64,000 bases of DNA from Streptomyces sp. TLI_053 (lineage in GTDB: Bacteria > Actinomycetota > Actinomycetes > Streptomycetales > Streptomycetaceae), in contig NZ_LT629775.1 of assembly GCF_900105395.1 (NCBI RefSeq), positions 3,242,501 through 3,306,500 of the forward strand, read 5' to 3'. The notes under the pieces were generated by a model that saw only the letters and a program-made list of their open reading frames with translations, ran no database searches and had not been told where the DNA came from. The translations under genes were made by a program, and so were the position numbers. This document shows, in pieces, positions 53,138-60,872 of this stretch (within the stretch, counting starts at the first letter, position 1; every line of letters begins with the position of its first letter).

Positions 53138-54229
53138 TCACGGAGCCGGGACCGGGTCCCGCCAGATGTCCATCGGAACGGCGCGGACGGCGCGACCGTC
53201 CGCGTCGAGGATGCGGCCCATCCGCTTCACCGTGCGCAGCGCCACGCGTCGCTCGGCCACCCGCAGGTCGGGGAACCTGCGGGCGAGCGCGGCCTCCAGC
53301 CGCTGGACGTCGGCGAGGGAGCGCTGCCAGACCGAGAGCAGGAGGTTGTGCGCGCCGGTGACGGACACGCACAGCCGGACCTCGGGGAGTCTGGCGAGCT
53401 GGGGGCCGACCTCGTCGAGCCGGTCCGGGGGGAGGTCGGCCCGGAAGGTCGCCAGGACCGGCCGGCCGGCGTCGCGGGCCGCGATCTCGCAGCGGAAGCG
53501 GATCGCGTCGGAGCCGGCCAGCCGGTCGAGGCGGCGGCGCAGCGTGGACGGGCTCAGCCCGGTGGCGGCGGCCAGCCCGACCTGGTCGAGGCGGCCGTCG
53601 ACACCCAGCCTGACGAGCAGCTCCCGGTCCTCCTCCCGGACTTCGGCCCGCGCTCCGGGCGGCTTCCCGTGACCCGCCGAGTGGTCGTCGTGCAGTTCCA
53701 CCCGCTGGGCCGGGTCCAGCGAGTCCAGGCGCCAGCGGACCCCCTCGGCGTAGTAGCCCGTCGTCAGGTGGACGCGGACGGCGGTCACCCCGGGGAGCCG
53801 GCCGAGCCGTTCGGCGGTGTACCGGGAGAGCGCCGCCAGGTCGGTGAAGGCCGCGGTGAGCGCGAGGTCGCAGCCCTGGGAGAAGTGCTCGACGCTCAGC
53901 ACGTGCGCGTCCTCGGCCAGTTCGCCGGCGATCCGCCCGATCCGGTCGGGGGCGCAGTCGAGGTCGAGGTGGGCGACGCACCCGGGGTCCTCGGGGTGCG
54001 GCAGGCCGTAGGCGGTCACCCAGGCGATCCCGGCCTCCGAGAGCCGCCGCCAGCGGCGGGCCGCCGTGACCGGGCTGATCCCGAGGGTCTGGCCGAGCAG
54101 CGACCAGGGCGCCCGGGGCCGCAGCTGCAGCGCGTTCACCAGGGCGAGGTCCAGCTCGTCGACCGTCGCCTCGGCGCCGGTCGCCTCCTTGCCCGCCACC
54201 TCCGCACCGGTCACCGTCGCGCCGGTCAC
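53138..54229 (-). CDS. double-domain Lrp/AsnC-family regulator
   Basis: The 363-residue protein has two Lrp-type units. The first helix-turn-helix is VDELDLALVNALQLRPRAPWSLLGQTLGISPVTAARRWRRL, followed by an Lrp effector-like domain; the second is LVRLGVDGRLDQVGLAAATGLSPSTLRRRLDRL with a second effector domain. It is divergent from the M20 amidohydrolase, its likely target. The GTG at 54229 has GGAAG at 5 nt; the frame stays open to 54343, so the start is not certain. Confidence 0.88.
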   Translation of the reverse strand: MTGATVTGAEVAGKEATGAEATVDELDLALVNALQLRPRAPWSLLGQTLGISPVTAARRWRRLSEAGIAWVTAYGLPHPEDPGCVAHLDLDCAPDRIGRIAGELAEDAHVLSVEHFSQGCDLALTAAFTDLAALSRYTAERLGRLPGVTAVRVHLTTGYYAEGVRWRLDSLDPAQRVELHDDHSAGHGKPPGARAEVREEDRELLVRLGVDGRLDQVGLAAATGLSPSTLRRRLDRLAGSDAIRFRCEIAARDAGRPVLATFRADLPPDRLDEVGPQLARLPEVRLCVSVTGAHNLLLSVWQRSLADVQRLEAALARRFPDLRVAERRVALRTVKRMGRILDADGRAVRAVPMDIWRDPVPAP

Positions 54230-54378
54230 CGTCGGCTTCCGGACGATTCGTTCACGGGAGGGCCCCTTCGTGGCGTGATCCTGCGAATCCGCGGGAGACT
54301 CCCGCCGCGAGGCCCAGAATCCCGGTACGAGACCGCTCCGCACAAATCCCGCCGCCCGCGGGTCCGATGGAGGTACCT

Positions 54379-55563
54379 GTGTCCCTGCACGACGACGCCC
54401 TCGCGCTGGCCCCGGACCTGGTCCGGCTCCGCCAGGACCTGCACCGCTTCCCCGAGGTGGGCCTCGACCTCCCGCGCACCCAGGAGCGGGTGCTGCGGGC
54501 CCTGGACGGGCTGCCGCTGGAGGTGAGCCTGGGCACCGGCCTGAGTTCGGTCACCGCGGTGCTGCGGGGCGGCCGGCCGGGACCGGCCGTGCTGCTGCGC
54601 GGCGACATGGACGGCCTGCCGGTCGTGGAGAAGACCGGAGTTCCGTTCGCCGCCGAGAACGGCGCGATGCACGCCTGCGGCCACGACCTGCACACCACCA
54701 TGCTCGCGGGCGCCGCGCACCTGCTGGCCGCCCGGCGGGAGGAACTGCACGGCGACGTGGTCCTCATGTTCCAGCCCGGCGAGGAGGGTTGGGACGGCGC
54801 CGGCGCCATGCTCGCGGAGGGCGTGCTGGACGCGGCGGGCCGGCGCCCGGTCGCCGCGTACGCCCTGCACGTGTCCTCGACCATGCCGCACAAGGAGTTC
54901 AGCTCCCGGCGCGGACCGATCCTCGCCGCGTCCGCCGCGCTGCACGTCACCCTCCACGGTGCGGGCGGCCACGGCGCGGTGCCGCACCGGGCCAAGGACC
55001 CCGTACCGGCGGCCTGCGAGATCGTCACCGCCCTGCAGACCATGGTGACCCGCCGCTTCGACGTGTTCGACCCGGTGGTGATCACCGTCGGGGTCCTCGA
55101 GGCCGGCACCCGGCGCAACATCATCCCCGACACCGCCCGCTTCGAGGCGACCGTGCGCACCTTCTCCGCCGAGGCACAGGCCAAGGTCGCCGACGCCTCG
55201 GTGGAGCTGGTCCGGGCCATCGCGGCCGCCCACGGCCTGCGCGCGGAGATCGAGTACCTCCCCGAGTACCCGGTGACCGTGACCGACGGGACCGAGACCG
55301 ACTTCCTGGGGGACACCGTCCGGGAGGTCTTCGGCGAGGAGCGCTTCCGGACGCTGCCGAACCCGATCCCCGGGTCGGAGGACTTCTCCCGGGTGCTCGA
55401 AGCGGTCCCGGGCTCGTTCGCCTGGCTCGGCGCCGCCCCGAAGGGCAGCGACCCCGATAACCTGCCGTCCAACCACTCTCCCCATGCGGAGTTCGACGAC
55501 GCGGTCCTCCCCGACGGCGCCGCGCTCTACGCCGAGCTCGCCGCCCGCCGCCTCGCGGGCTGA
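54379..55563 (+). CDS. M20-family amidohydrolase (amidase/aminoacylase type)
   Basis: The 394-residue cytoplasmic enzyme has metal ligands in MHACGHDLHTTMLAGAA and FQPGEEGWDGAGAM, and the later HGAVPHRAKDPVPAA and GSEDFSRVLEAVPGSF motifs. This is the M20D group (hippurate hydrolase, IAA-amino acid hydrolase, N-acetyl amino acid deacetylase). It removes acyl groups from N-acyl amino acids; the exact substrate is unknown. The GTG at 54379 has GGAGG at 5 nt, better than the ATG at 54367. It is divergent from an Lrp-type regulator, consistent with control by an amino acid. Confidence 0.93.
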   Translation: MSLHDDALALAPDLVRLRQDLHRFPEVGLDLPRTQERVLRALDGLPLEVSLGTGLSSVTAVLRGGRPGPAVLLRGDMDGLPVVEKTGVPFAAENGAMHACGHDLHTTMLAGAAHLLAARREELHGDVVLMFQPGEEGWDGAGAMLAEGVLDAAGRRPVAAYALHVSSTMPHKEFSSRRGPILAASAALHVTLHGAGGHGAVPHRAKDPVPAACEIVTALQTMVTRRFDVFDPVVITVGVLEAGTRRNIIPDTARFEATVRTFSAEAQAKVADASVELVRAIAAAHGLRAEIEYLPEYPVTVTDGTETDFLGDTVREVFGEERFRTLPNPIPGSEDFSRVLEAVPGSFAWLGAAPKGSDPDNLPSNHSPHAEFDDAVLPDGAALYAELAARRLAG

Positions 55564-55594
55564 ACCACCCATCGAAGAAGGAACGTCCACGCAC

Positions 55595-55921
55595 ATGACC
55601 GAACCGCGCGACGTGGTCGAGCAGCAGCTCGCCGCCTACAACAGCCACGACCTCGACGCCTTCGTCGCCACCTACGCCGAGGACGTCACGATCCGACGGA
55701 CCGACGGCAGCCTCCTCCAGGGCAGGTCGGCCCTGCGGGACACGTACGCCGGGCAGTTCGCCGAGGGCCGGTGCCGGGCGGAGATCGTGGGGCGGCTCAC
55801 CGAGGGCGACTGGGTGGTCGACCAGGAGATCGCCCACGGCCTGTCCGCCGAGCCGCTCCGCGTCCTGGTGGCCTACCGCGTGCGCGACGGCCTGATCGAC
55901 CGCGTCGACTTCCTGGGCTGA
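55595..55921 (+). CDS. SnoaL-like (NTF2 fold) protein
   Basis: The 108-residue protein has the SnoaL/NTF2 pattern: VVEQQLAAYNSHDLDAFVATYAEDVTI, then GRSALRDTYAGQFAEGRCRAEIVGRL. It is a small cone-shaped fold used by isomerases, dehydratases and binding proteins; no active residue can be assigned. It lies 31 bp after the amidohydrolase in the same direction, likely in its operon. AAGGA precedes the start. Confidence 0.85.
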   Translation: MTEPRDVVEQQLAAYNSHDLDAFVATYAEDVTIRRTDGSLLQGRSALRDTYAGQFAEGRCRAEIVGRLTEGDWVVDQEIAHGLSAEPLRVLVAYRVRDGLIDRVDFLG

Positions 55922-55937
55922 ACGGCACCGCATCGGG

Positions 55938-55965
55938 TCGCCCCTCACCGTGCCGTGAGGGGCGA
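55938..55965 (+). terminator. terminator after the SnoaL-like gene
   Basis: An 11-bp stem (55938-55948 with 55955-55965) and a 6-nt loop lie 17 bp past the stop. Confidence 0.7.
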
Positions 55966-55983
55966 TCCGCAGATCCGAGAGAC

Positions 55984-56023
55984 AGAACGGCCGGTCGGAC
56001 CCGAGAGTCCGGCCGGCCGTTCT
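55984..56023 (-). terminator. tRNA-type terminator hairpin next to the tRNA-like relic
   Basis: A 17-bp stem (55984-56000 with 56007-56023, one G-U pair) and a 6-nt loop. It is closely similar to the hairpin after tRNA-Leu at 59235-59274, including the AGAACGGCCGGTCGGA arm. Confidence 0.75.
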
Positions 56024-56028
56024 CTGTT

Positions 56029-56111
56029 TGCGCGACGGGGGGCTTGAACGCCCCACTCGGACAACGAGGCACCACGTCCGGCCTTGAAACCGGGGAATAG
56101 TCTCCGTCACG
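56029..56111 (-). pseudogene. degenerate tRNA-like sequence
   Basis: Read on the reverse strand, the ends pair (CGTGACGG with CCGTCGCG, 8 bp). A T-arm-like GGGGCGTTCAAGCCCCC precedes the 3' end, CTCG-TTGTC-CGAG makes a variable-arm hairpin, and CCGG-TTTCAAGG-CCGG resembles an anticodon arm. A normal D arm is missing and pairs 1-72 and 52-62 are C-C. A tRNA-type terminator follows at the expected place. This looks like a decayed class II tRNA. The rest of 55922-56334 holds no convincing gene. Confidence 0.5.
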
Positions 56112-56334
56112 GGCCTCAAGAACCCCCCGACCGAGCAGCCCACCGTCCTCATCGAGGAGATGGACCCCTGTCACCTCGCCCCGGTCATGCACGCCACCGG
56201 CCGCCGGCTCCGCCGTTTCACCCCCCCGGGGCAAGCCAGGAACCCTCAACACACCGACTCCTCACTGGCATTGAGCGGCGAGACCTACGGGTGACCCCAG
56301 CACACCACCATCCCCATCAAGGAGAACCAACCCC

Positions 56335-56874
56335 ATGAGCACCACCGAGACGCCCAAGCCGTTCAGCAGGATCAAGGTTCGCGTCACCGGCCTGGTCTTC
56401 TGCGGCGACGATGTCGCGCTGCTGCGACGGAACCGGGCCGACTCCGTGCACTACAGCACCATCGGCGGCAACGTGCACGACGGCGAGGACTACCGCGAGG
56501 CCGTCCTGCGCGAGCTCGAAGAAGAGCTCGGCCTCACGCCCGCCCTGGCGACCACCGCACCGGAGCTGATCTGGATGGCGGACGCCCGAATCAGCCGGCC
56601 CGGCCCGACCCCGCCGCCGCGCAAGTTCCACCTGATCTACCGGCTCCACGTCACCCCCGAGGTCCGCGCACGACTCGCCACCCAGGAGTTCGACGAGCTG
56701 CCCGACGGCAGCCACGAGGTCGGCACCGTCGAGTGGCACGACTACCGCAAGGTGGACGGTCTGCCGCTCTTCCCGCCGATCGGCAAGCAGATCGCCGCCC
56801 TCGACAGCCCCACCGCCCCGGTCCGCCACTTCGAGCTGGCGCCGATCACGGACGAGAACTACACCTGGATCTGA
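56335..56874 (+). CDS. Nudix hydrolase
   Basis: The 179-residue protein has an intact Nudix box: GGNVHDGEDYREAVLRELEEELGL (G-x5-E-x7-REUXEEXGU). It should hydrolyse a nucleoside diphosphate linked to another group; specificity is not readable. FHLIYRLHVTPEVRARL and VGTVEWHDYRKVDGLPLFPPI complete the fold. The ATG at 56335 follows AAGGAG. It lies between two tRNA-terminator copies. Confidence 0.93.
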   Translation: MSTTETPKPFSRIKVRVTGLVFCGDDVALLRRNRADSVHYSTIGGNVHDGEDYREAVLRELEEELGLTPALATTAPELIWMADARISRPGPTPPPRKFHLIYRLHVTPEVRARLATQEFDELPDGSHEVGTVEWHDYRKVDGLPLFPPIGKQIAALDSPTAPVRHFELAPITDENYTWI

Positions 56875-56917
56875 CCCCGACCGGCCCCGGCCTGCGGCGG
56901 CACCACGAGACACAACC

Positions 56918-56948
56918 AGAACGGCCGGTCGGATCCCCGGATCCGACC
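56918..56948. repeat. left copy of a 31-nt direct repeat (truncated tRNA terminator)
   Basis: AGAACGGCCGGTCGGATCC and the following 12 nt match 59235-59265 with two changes at the hairpin loop. The copy is cut off where the full terminator would continue, and GAGGTCGTCTCA, resembling an insertion-sequence end, begins 10 bp later. Confidence 0.75.
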
Positions 56949-57100
56949 ATGATCCTTAGAGGTCGTCTCAATTGGGCCGTTGAGTCCTGGCTGGCCGTGC
57001 AGAAAGCCACAGGTCCGGTGCTGGGCGACGGTCGGGAGTTGTTCCGGCAGGCGATGGCGGGTGCTCCGGCGGGCCCGGGCGCGCCGTCGTCACGTCGTTG

Positions 57101-57120
57101 CCTCTCCGCAATGCGAGAGG
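57101..57120 (-). terminator. weak terminator after the ArsR-type gene
   Basis: CCTCTC/GAGAGG arms with an inner GC pair and a bulge form a small hairpin just past the stop of the reverse-strand gene. Confidence 0.4.
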
Positions 57121-57126
57121 GCGCGT

Positions 57127-58107
57127 TCAGGTGTGGAGCTGGTCGCCGAGTGGGCTGCGCAGGTAGAGGACGAGGTGCCCGTGGCGGGCGCGGGTGACCA
57201 GTCCGGCGCGGTGCAGGACGCCGAGGTGCTGGCTGACCGTTCCGGGGCTGACGTTCAGCCGGTGGGCCAGCTCGGTCGTGCTCACCGGTTCTGCGAGGTG
57301 GCTGAGGATCCGGGCGCGGGTGCGGCCGAGCAGGTCGGCGAGTGCCGCCGGCGGTGCGGTCGAGGTGCTGTGCCAGGCCGTGGCGAGGCCGCGGGCCGGG
57401 TACCAGATCCGGGGCGGCAGGCCGAGGTCGACGACGGTGACGGCGTGGTCGCAGAACAGGGAGGGTGTGAACGTCACGCCGTGTCCGTCGACGACCAGGT
57501 CGTGGTGCTCGGCGGGGAAGGCGTCGACGGCCAGGGTGCCGGGGTCCGGCTGCCAGGTGAGGCCCGGGTCGATGTCGGCGAACAGGGCGGCCGCGCCACC
57601 GTCGGTGAGGCGGCGCGCGCGGTGGAGGACATCGGCGCGCAGCACGGCGTGCATGCGTGGCCAGTGCGGTGCGATCACCAGGAGCCAGTAGGTGTGCAGG
57701 GCCTGGGCGATGCGTTCCAGCAGGCCGAGCGGGTCTGCCTGGGCGTCGGACAGCAGCGGGTTCAGGGGGTGGCCGTCGGCGGCCTGGAGCAGTTCGTGTG
57801 TCACGCGCCGCGCCGGCGTCGAGCGCAGGGCGGCGAACTCGTCGTCGATGTCGGTGTTCGGCCGGGGCGGGTGGGGGGTGAGGAAGTCGGGGGCCAGCCG
57901 GGTCGGGCCGACCAGTGCCTGCAGCAGTGGCCAGTCGAGGTGCCGGAGGCGGGGTGCCGCCTGCCGCAAGAGCGGCTGGTGCACGGCGTAGCGGGTGGGG
58001 CTGCGCCAGGCCCGCAGGCTCTGAACGGTCTCCTGCAGGGGGGAGCAGGCGAACCGGACCGAGGCCAGGGCTTCCACATCGAGCCGGAGCAGCAACATTC
58101 GGCCCAT
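57127..58107 (-). CDS. ArsR-type winged-helix regulator with N-terminal effector domain
   Basis: The 326-residue protein has a long N-terminal domain (~1-240) of the type often fused to ArsR helix-turn-helix motifs in actinobacteria, and a C-terminal winged helix: [62 protein letters not shown]. No metal-binding cysteine cluster is visible, so metal sensing is unlikely. It is divergent from a methyltransferase gene across 47 bp, so it probably controls it. Both lie in the patch bounded by the 31-nt repeats. Confidence 0.9.
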   Translation of the reverse strand: MGRMLLLRLDVEALASVRFACSPLQETVQSLRAWRSPTRYAVHQPLLRQAAPRLRHLDWPLLQALVGPTRLAPDFLTPHPPRPNTDIDDEFAALRSTPARRVTHELLQAADGHPLNPLLSDAQADPLGLLERIAQALHTYWLLVIAPHWPRMHAVLRADVLHRARRLTDGGAAALFADIDPGLTWQPDPGTLAVDAFPAEHHDLVVDGHGVTFTPSLFCDHAVTVVDLGLPPRIWYPARGLATAWHSTSTAPPAALADLLGRTRARILSHLAEPVSTTELAHRLNVSPGTVSQHLGVLHRAGLVTRARHGHLVLYLRSPLGDQLHT

Positions 58108-58154
58108 ACTAAATCTCTCGCCCGGCCGGGGACCGTGGTGGTGGACTCCGGCAC

Positions 58155-58931
58155 ATGACTTCTGCTTCTGCTGCCGGGGGAACCCCGGCGACGGCGGTGT
58201 ACGACCGCATCGGTGTCGGCTACCGGGCTGTCCGCCGCCCTGACCCGCGCCTGGCCGATTTGATCCACCGGGCGCTGGCCGGAGCGCGTACGGTCGTCAA
58301 CGTCGGTGCGGGCGCCGGCTCCTACGAGCCGTCCGACGCCGAGGTCACCGCGGTGGACCCCTCGCGGGTGATGCTGGAACAGCATCCCGGACAGCGCAAG
58401 GTTCTGGCCGGTGCGGAGGAACTTCCCTTCGAGGACGGCGCGTTCGACGCTGCGATGGCGGTGATGACGGTGCACCACTGGCCCGACCTGCGCCGCGGCC
58501 TGGGCGAGCTGCGGCGCGTAGCGCGCCGGCAGGTCGTCTTCACCTGGGATCCCGGGCACCGGCCCGGGCTGTGGCTGATCGAGGAGTACCTGCCCGAGAT
58601 CCGCCGCCTCGAACAGGCCCGTTTCACGCCCCTGTCCACCGTGGTGGAGGCGCTGGGCGCGCACACCGTGCTGCCCTTCGAGATTCCGCAGGACTTCACC
58701 GACGGCTTCCAGATCGCCTACTGGCGGCGGCCGGAGTGCTACCTCGATGCCGTGGTCCGGCAGGCCAGTTCGACGTTCGCCCAACTCCCGCCGTCCGTGG
58801 TCGAACCGGCGATCGAACGACTGCGCGCCGACCTCGCCTCCGGGGCCTGGCGGCGACGCCACGCGGACCTGCTGGAGCGGGAGTCCGTGGACTACGGCTA
58901 TCGCCTGCTCATCGCAGGAAGCAACGGGTGA
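58155..58931 (+). CDS. SAM-dependent methyltransferase (Methyltransf_11 type)
   Basis: The 258-residue protein has a Rossmann SAM-binding core: [25 protein letters not shown] (motif I with the acidic loop), then [24 protein letters not shown]. The C-terminal cap with [24 protein letters not shown] should bind the acceptor. The acceptor is unknown. It is next to a truncated transposase on the right. A tight divergent promoter is shared with the ArsR-type gene. Confidence 0.93.
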   Translation: MTSASAAGGTPATAVYDRIGVGYRAVRRPDPRLADLIHRALAGARTVVNVGAGAGSYEPSDAEVTAVDPSRVMLEQHPGQRKVLAGAEELPFEDGAFDAAMAVMTVHHWPDLRRGLGELRRVARRQVVFTWDPGHRPGLWLIEEYLPEIRRLEQARFTPLSTVVEALGAHTVLPFEIPQDFTDGFQIAYWRRPECYLDAVVRQASSTFAQLPPSVVEPAIERLRADLASGAWRRRHADLLERESVDYGYRLLIAGSNG

Positions 58932-58965
58932 GCAACCTGTTTGGGTAGCTGAACGGGCTGTTTCC

Positions 58966-59298
58966 GTGACGATCGTGGAGCGTCTCGTCCTGGACGAGTT
59001 GTGGGAGCTGTTCCAGGTGGTGGTGCCGGAGGTGCCGGTTCGGCCGCAGGGTGGTGGTCGGCGCCGTTACGGGGACCGGGAGGTGTTGGCGGCGATCGTG
59101 TTCGTCGCCACCTCGGGGTGCACATGGGCTGAACATGAGCGCTTCGACGGAAGGGGCTTCACCACAAGCAGCAGTGTGGGTCGGGATGCGCTCGATCCGA
59201 CCCAGGCGAGTAGGCCGAGCTGGGGGGTGGAAACAGAACGGCCGGTCGGATCCGAGGATCCGACCGGCCGTTCTCTGTGTGCGCGAGGGGGGAGTTGA
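58966..59298 (+). pseudogene. truncated IS5-family transposase
   Basis: VTIVERLVLDELWELFQVVV and RPQGGGRRRYGDREVLAAIVFVATSGCTW match the N-terminal domain of IS5-group transposases. Homology stops near 59127 and the frame continues into unrelated codons to 59298, running into the tRNA terminator and tRNA. The catalytic DDE domain is missing, so the element is dead. Confidence 0.85.
59235..59274 (-). terminator. terminator of tRNA-Leu and right copy of the direct repeat
   Basis: Perfect 19-bp arms (59235-59253 and 59256-59274) follow the tRNA 3' end. The first 31 nt match 56918-56948. Confidence 0.85.
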
Positions 59299-59363
59299 AC
59301 CCCCACGCCCTTTCGGGCACTGGAACCTGAATCCAGCGCGTCTGCCTATTCCGCCACCCGCGC
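59280..59363 (-). tRNA. tRNA-Leu (CAG)
   Basis: The reverse strand folds as a class II tRNA. The acceptor GCGCGGG pairs with CTCGCGC (one G-U pair) and the discriminator is A. The anticodon arm CTGGA-TTCAGGT-TCCAG gives anticodon CAG. The long variable arm is TGCCCGAAAGGGCGT and the T arm GGGGG-TTCAACT-CCCCC. The 3' CCA is not encoded, as is common in this group. Confidence 0.96.
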
Positions 59364-59403
59364 AACTGGGTGATGGGTAAATACTAGCCCATCCCCAGGG
59401 GTG

Positions 59404-59619
59404 CTACTGACCAACCGGGAGCGACCCGTCCCGGACGGCGGCGAGGAAGGAACCCCAGGCGGCGGCGGGGAAGAGGAGGACCGGACCGGAGGGGTCCTTC
59501 GAGTCACGCACCGGGACGAGGGCGGAGGCAGGGGAGGTGAGGGCCACCTCGATGCACTCGCCGCCGTTGTTCCCGCTGTAGCTGCTCTTGCGCCAGGCCG
59601 ACGTCATGTTCTCCATCAC
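59404..59619 (-). CDS. DUF397 protein, second copy
   Basis: The 71-residue product is a DUF397 protein (WRKSSYSGNNGGECIEVAL, VRDSKDPSGPVLLFPAAAW). Small acidic DUF397 proteins work with XRE regulators of the WhiJ type in streptomycete development. It is nearly a duplicate of the protein at 59653 (the core differs at few positions). Starts GTG 59619 and ATG 59616 are both possible after GGAGG. It is probably co-transcribed with the upstream DUF397 and XRE genes. Confidence 0.9.
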   Translation of the reverse strand: MMENMTSAWRKSSYSGNNGGECIEVALTSPASALVPVRDSKDPSGPVLLFPAAAWGSFLAAVRDGSLPVGQ

Positions 59620-59652
59620 GGCGGATCCTCCGTCTCATCGGCGATCAGGGTG

Positions 59653-59871
59653 CTAGCCGGCCGGGAGCGACCCGTCCCGGACGGCGGCAAGGAAGGAATC
59701 CCAGGCCGCGGCGGGGAAGAGGAGGACCGGACCGGAGGGGTCCTTGGAGTCACGCACCGGGACGAGGGCGGGGGTAGGGGACGTGAGGGCCACCTCTACG
59801 CAGTCGCCGCCGTTGCCCCCGCTGTAGCTGCTCTTGCGCCACTCGGCGCCGTCGAGCATGTTCCTCGTCAT
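59653..59871 (-). CDS. DUF397 protein, first copy
   Basis: The 72-residue product has WRKSSYSGGNGGDCVEVAL and the same C-terminal half as its downstream duplicate. The ATG at 59871 has GGAAGGG at 7 nt. The first ~120 nt overlap the 3' end of the XRE gene in another frame, which is unusual: normally the regulator ends near the DUF397 start. Confidence 0.9.
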   Translation of the reverse strand: MTRNMLDGAEWRKSSYSGGNGGDCVEVALTSPTPALVPVRDSKDPSGPVLLFPAAAWDSFLAAVRDGSLPAG

Positions 59872-60703
59872 AGCTGAACCCTTCCAGCGCCCCGGCAATC
59901 AGCGCGAGCGAGTCGTCCATCGAGAGCACTTCCCCGCGGAGGCGATCATAGCTGCGCTGATGACTCGAAACGATGGTCGGATCATTGCTCGGATGGCCGC
60001 GATCAAGGCTCTCCGAGTAGACCCAGTGCTGGCCGTCAGGCATCTCCAGCAGGACCATGGACTTGTCGATGATCGTTCGCCGGTCGGCGAACGGCGCGAC
60101 CTGGACGACGATGTTGGGCTGCTCGGCAACGGTCAACACGTGCTCCATCTGGCGCCGCATCACTCCAGGACCGCCATAGACGGTCCGAATGGCGCTTTCG
60201 TCCAGGATGACCACGAGCAGAGGACCCAGGGGATCGCGAAAGCGTTCCTGCCTGGCCAGTCGCGCCGAGATCCGCTCCTCGATCAAGGACGGATTTCCTG
60301 CTGCATCCCCTGCCTCGAACACTGCCCTCGCATACGCGGAGCATTGCAACAAGCCATGCATGACTGAGCACTGGAACACTCGAAGGCCGACAGCCTCGGC
60401 CTCCATCTCGACGTGCTCCTGAAACCAGTCCGGATGCTCGATCTCCGCATTCCAGTCGACCCGCTCCCAGAGCCGCTTCAACAGCCCACTGGTGTTCAAC
60501 AACCGGTCGGCATCCTCGACCATCTCAGGCTGCATCCGTCGCCTTCCGCCCTCACAACGCGTCAGCACCGTGCGATCGCAGTGCAGGAGTTTGGCCAACT
60601 CCTCCTGCGTGTAGCCGGCCAGTTCCCGGTAGAAGCGCAGCTCCTCGCCGAACATCACCGCCGAGCTCGCTGTCGGTTCGAGCTTGCTCCTCCGGTGTGC
60701 CAC
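59750..60703 (-). CDS. XRE-family (WhiJ-type) regulator with DUF5753-like domain
   Basis: The 317-residue protein has an N-terminal helix-turn-helix (FGEELRFYRELAGYTQEELAKLLHCDRTVLTRCEGGRRRM) and a DUF5753-like domain (VFQCSVMHGLLQCSAYARAVFEAG, RLARQERF, QPNIVVQVAPFADRR, VYSESLDRG). WhiJ-type proteins form families with DUF397 and ATP-binding partners that affect aerial growth. The last ~40 residues (EEHARRRRVAQEQLQRGQRRRLRRGG...) are read from DUF397 codons in another frame and look like a stop-loss extension. The GTG at 60703 follows AGGGGG at 6 nt. Confidence 0.9.
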   Translation of the reverse strand: MAHRRSKLEPTASSAVMFGEELRFYRELAGYTQEELAKLLHCDRTVLTRCEGGRRRMQPEMVEDADRLLNTSGLLKRLWERVDWNAEIEHPDWFQEHVEMEAEAVGLRVFQCSVMHGLLQCSAYARAVFEAGDAAGNPSLIEERISARLARQERFRDPLGPLLVVILDESAIRTVYGGPGVMRRQMEHVLTVAEQPNIVVQVAPFADRRTIIDKSMVLLEMPDGQHWVYSESLDRGHPSNDPTIVSSHQRSYDRLRGEVLSMDDSLALIAGALEGFSYDEEHARRRRVAQEQLQRGQRRRLRRGGPHVPYPRPRPGA

Positions 60704-60872
60704 GACCGGCCCCCTCACGTGCTGCACATGCCCTGCACTGCGGTTTGGTCGTCACCGTACCCGTCACAAGTAGATGATTGTGGCGGAACGCAGTCTTCTC
60801 CTCGCACAGCGTGAATATCGCGCCCCGTTCGCGAGCCTGTTCCACTCCCCCCTCTCACCCGAAGGCCTCGCC

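Noticed and set aside
56029..56111. Functional selenocysteine tRNA (loop contains TCA)
   Set aside because: Missing D arm, C-C mismatches in two stems and wrong overall proportions; no selenoprotein genes nearby. Kept only as a tRNA-like relic.
56160..56294. 44-codon open frame before the Nudix gene
   Set aside because: The purine run touches the ATG with no proper spacing and the sequence shows no fold or family signal.
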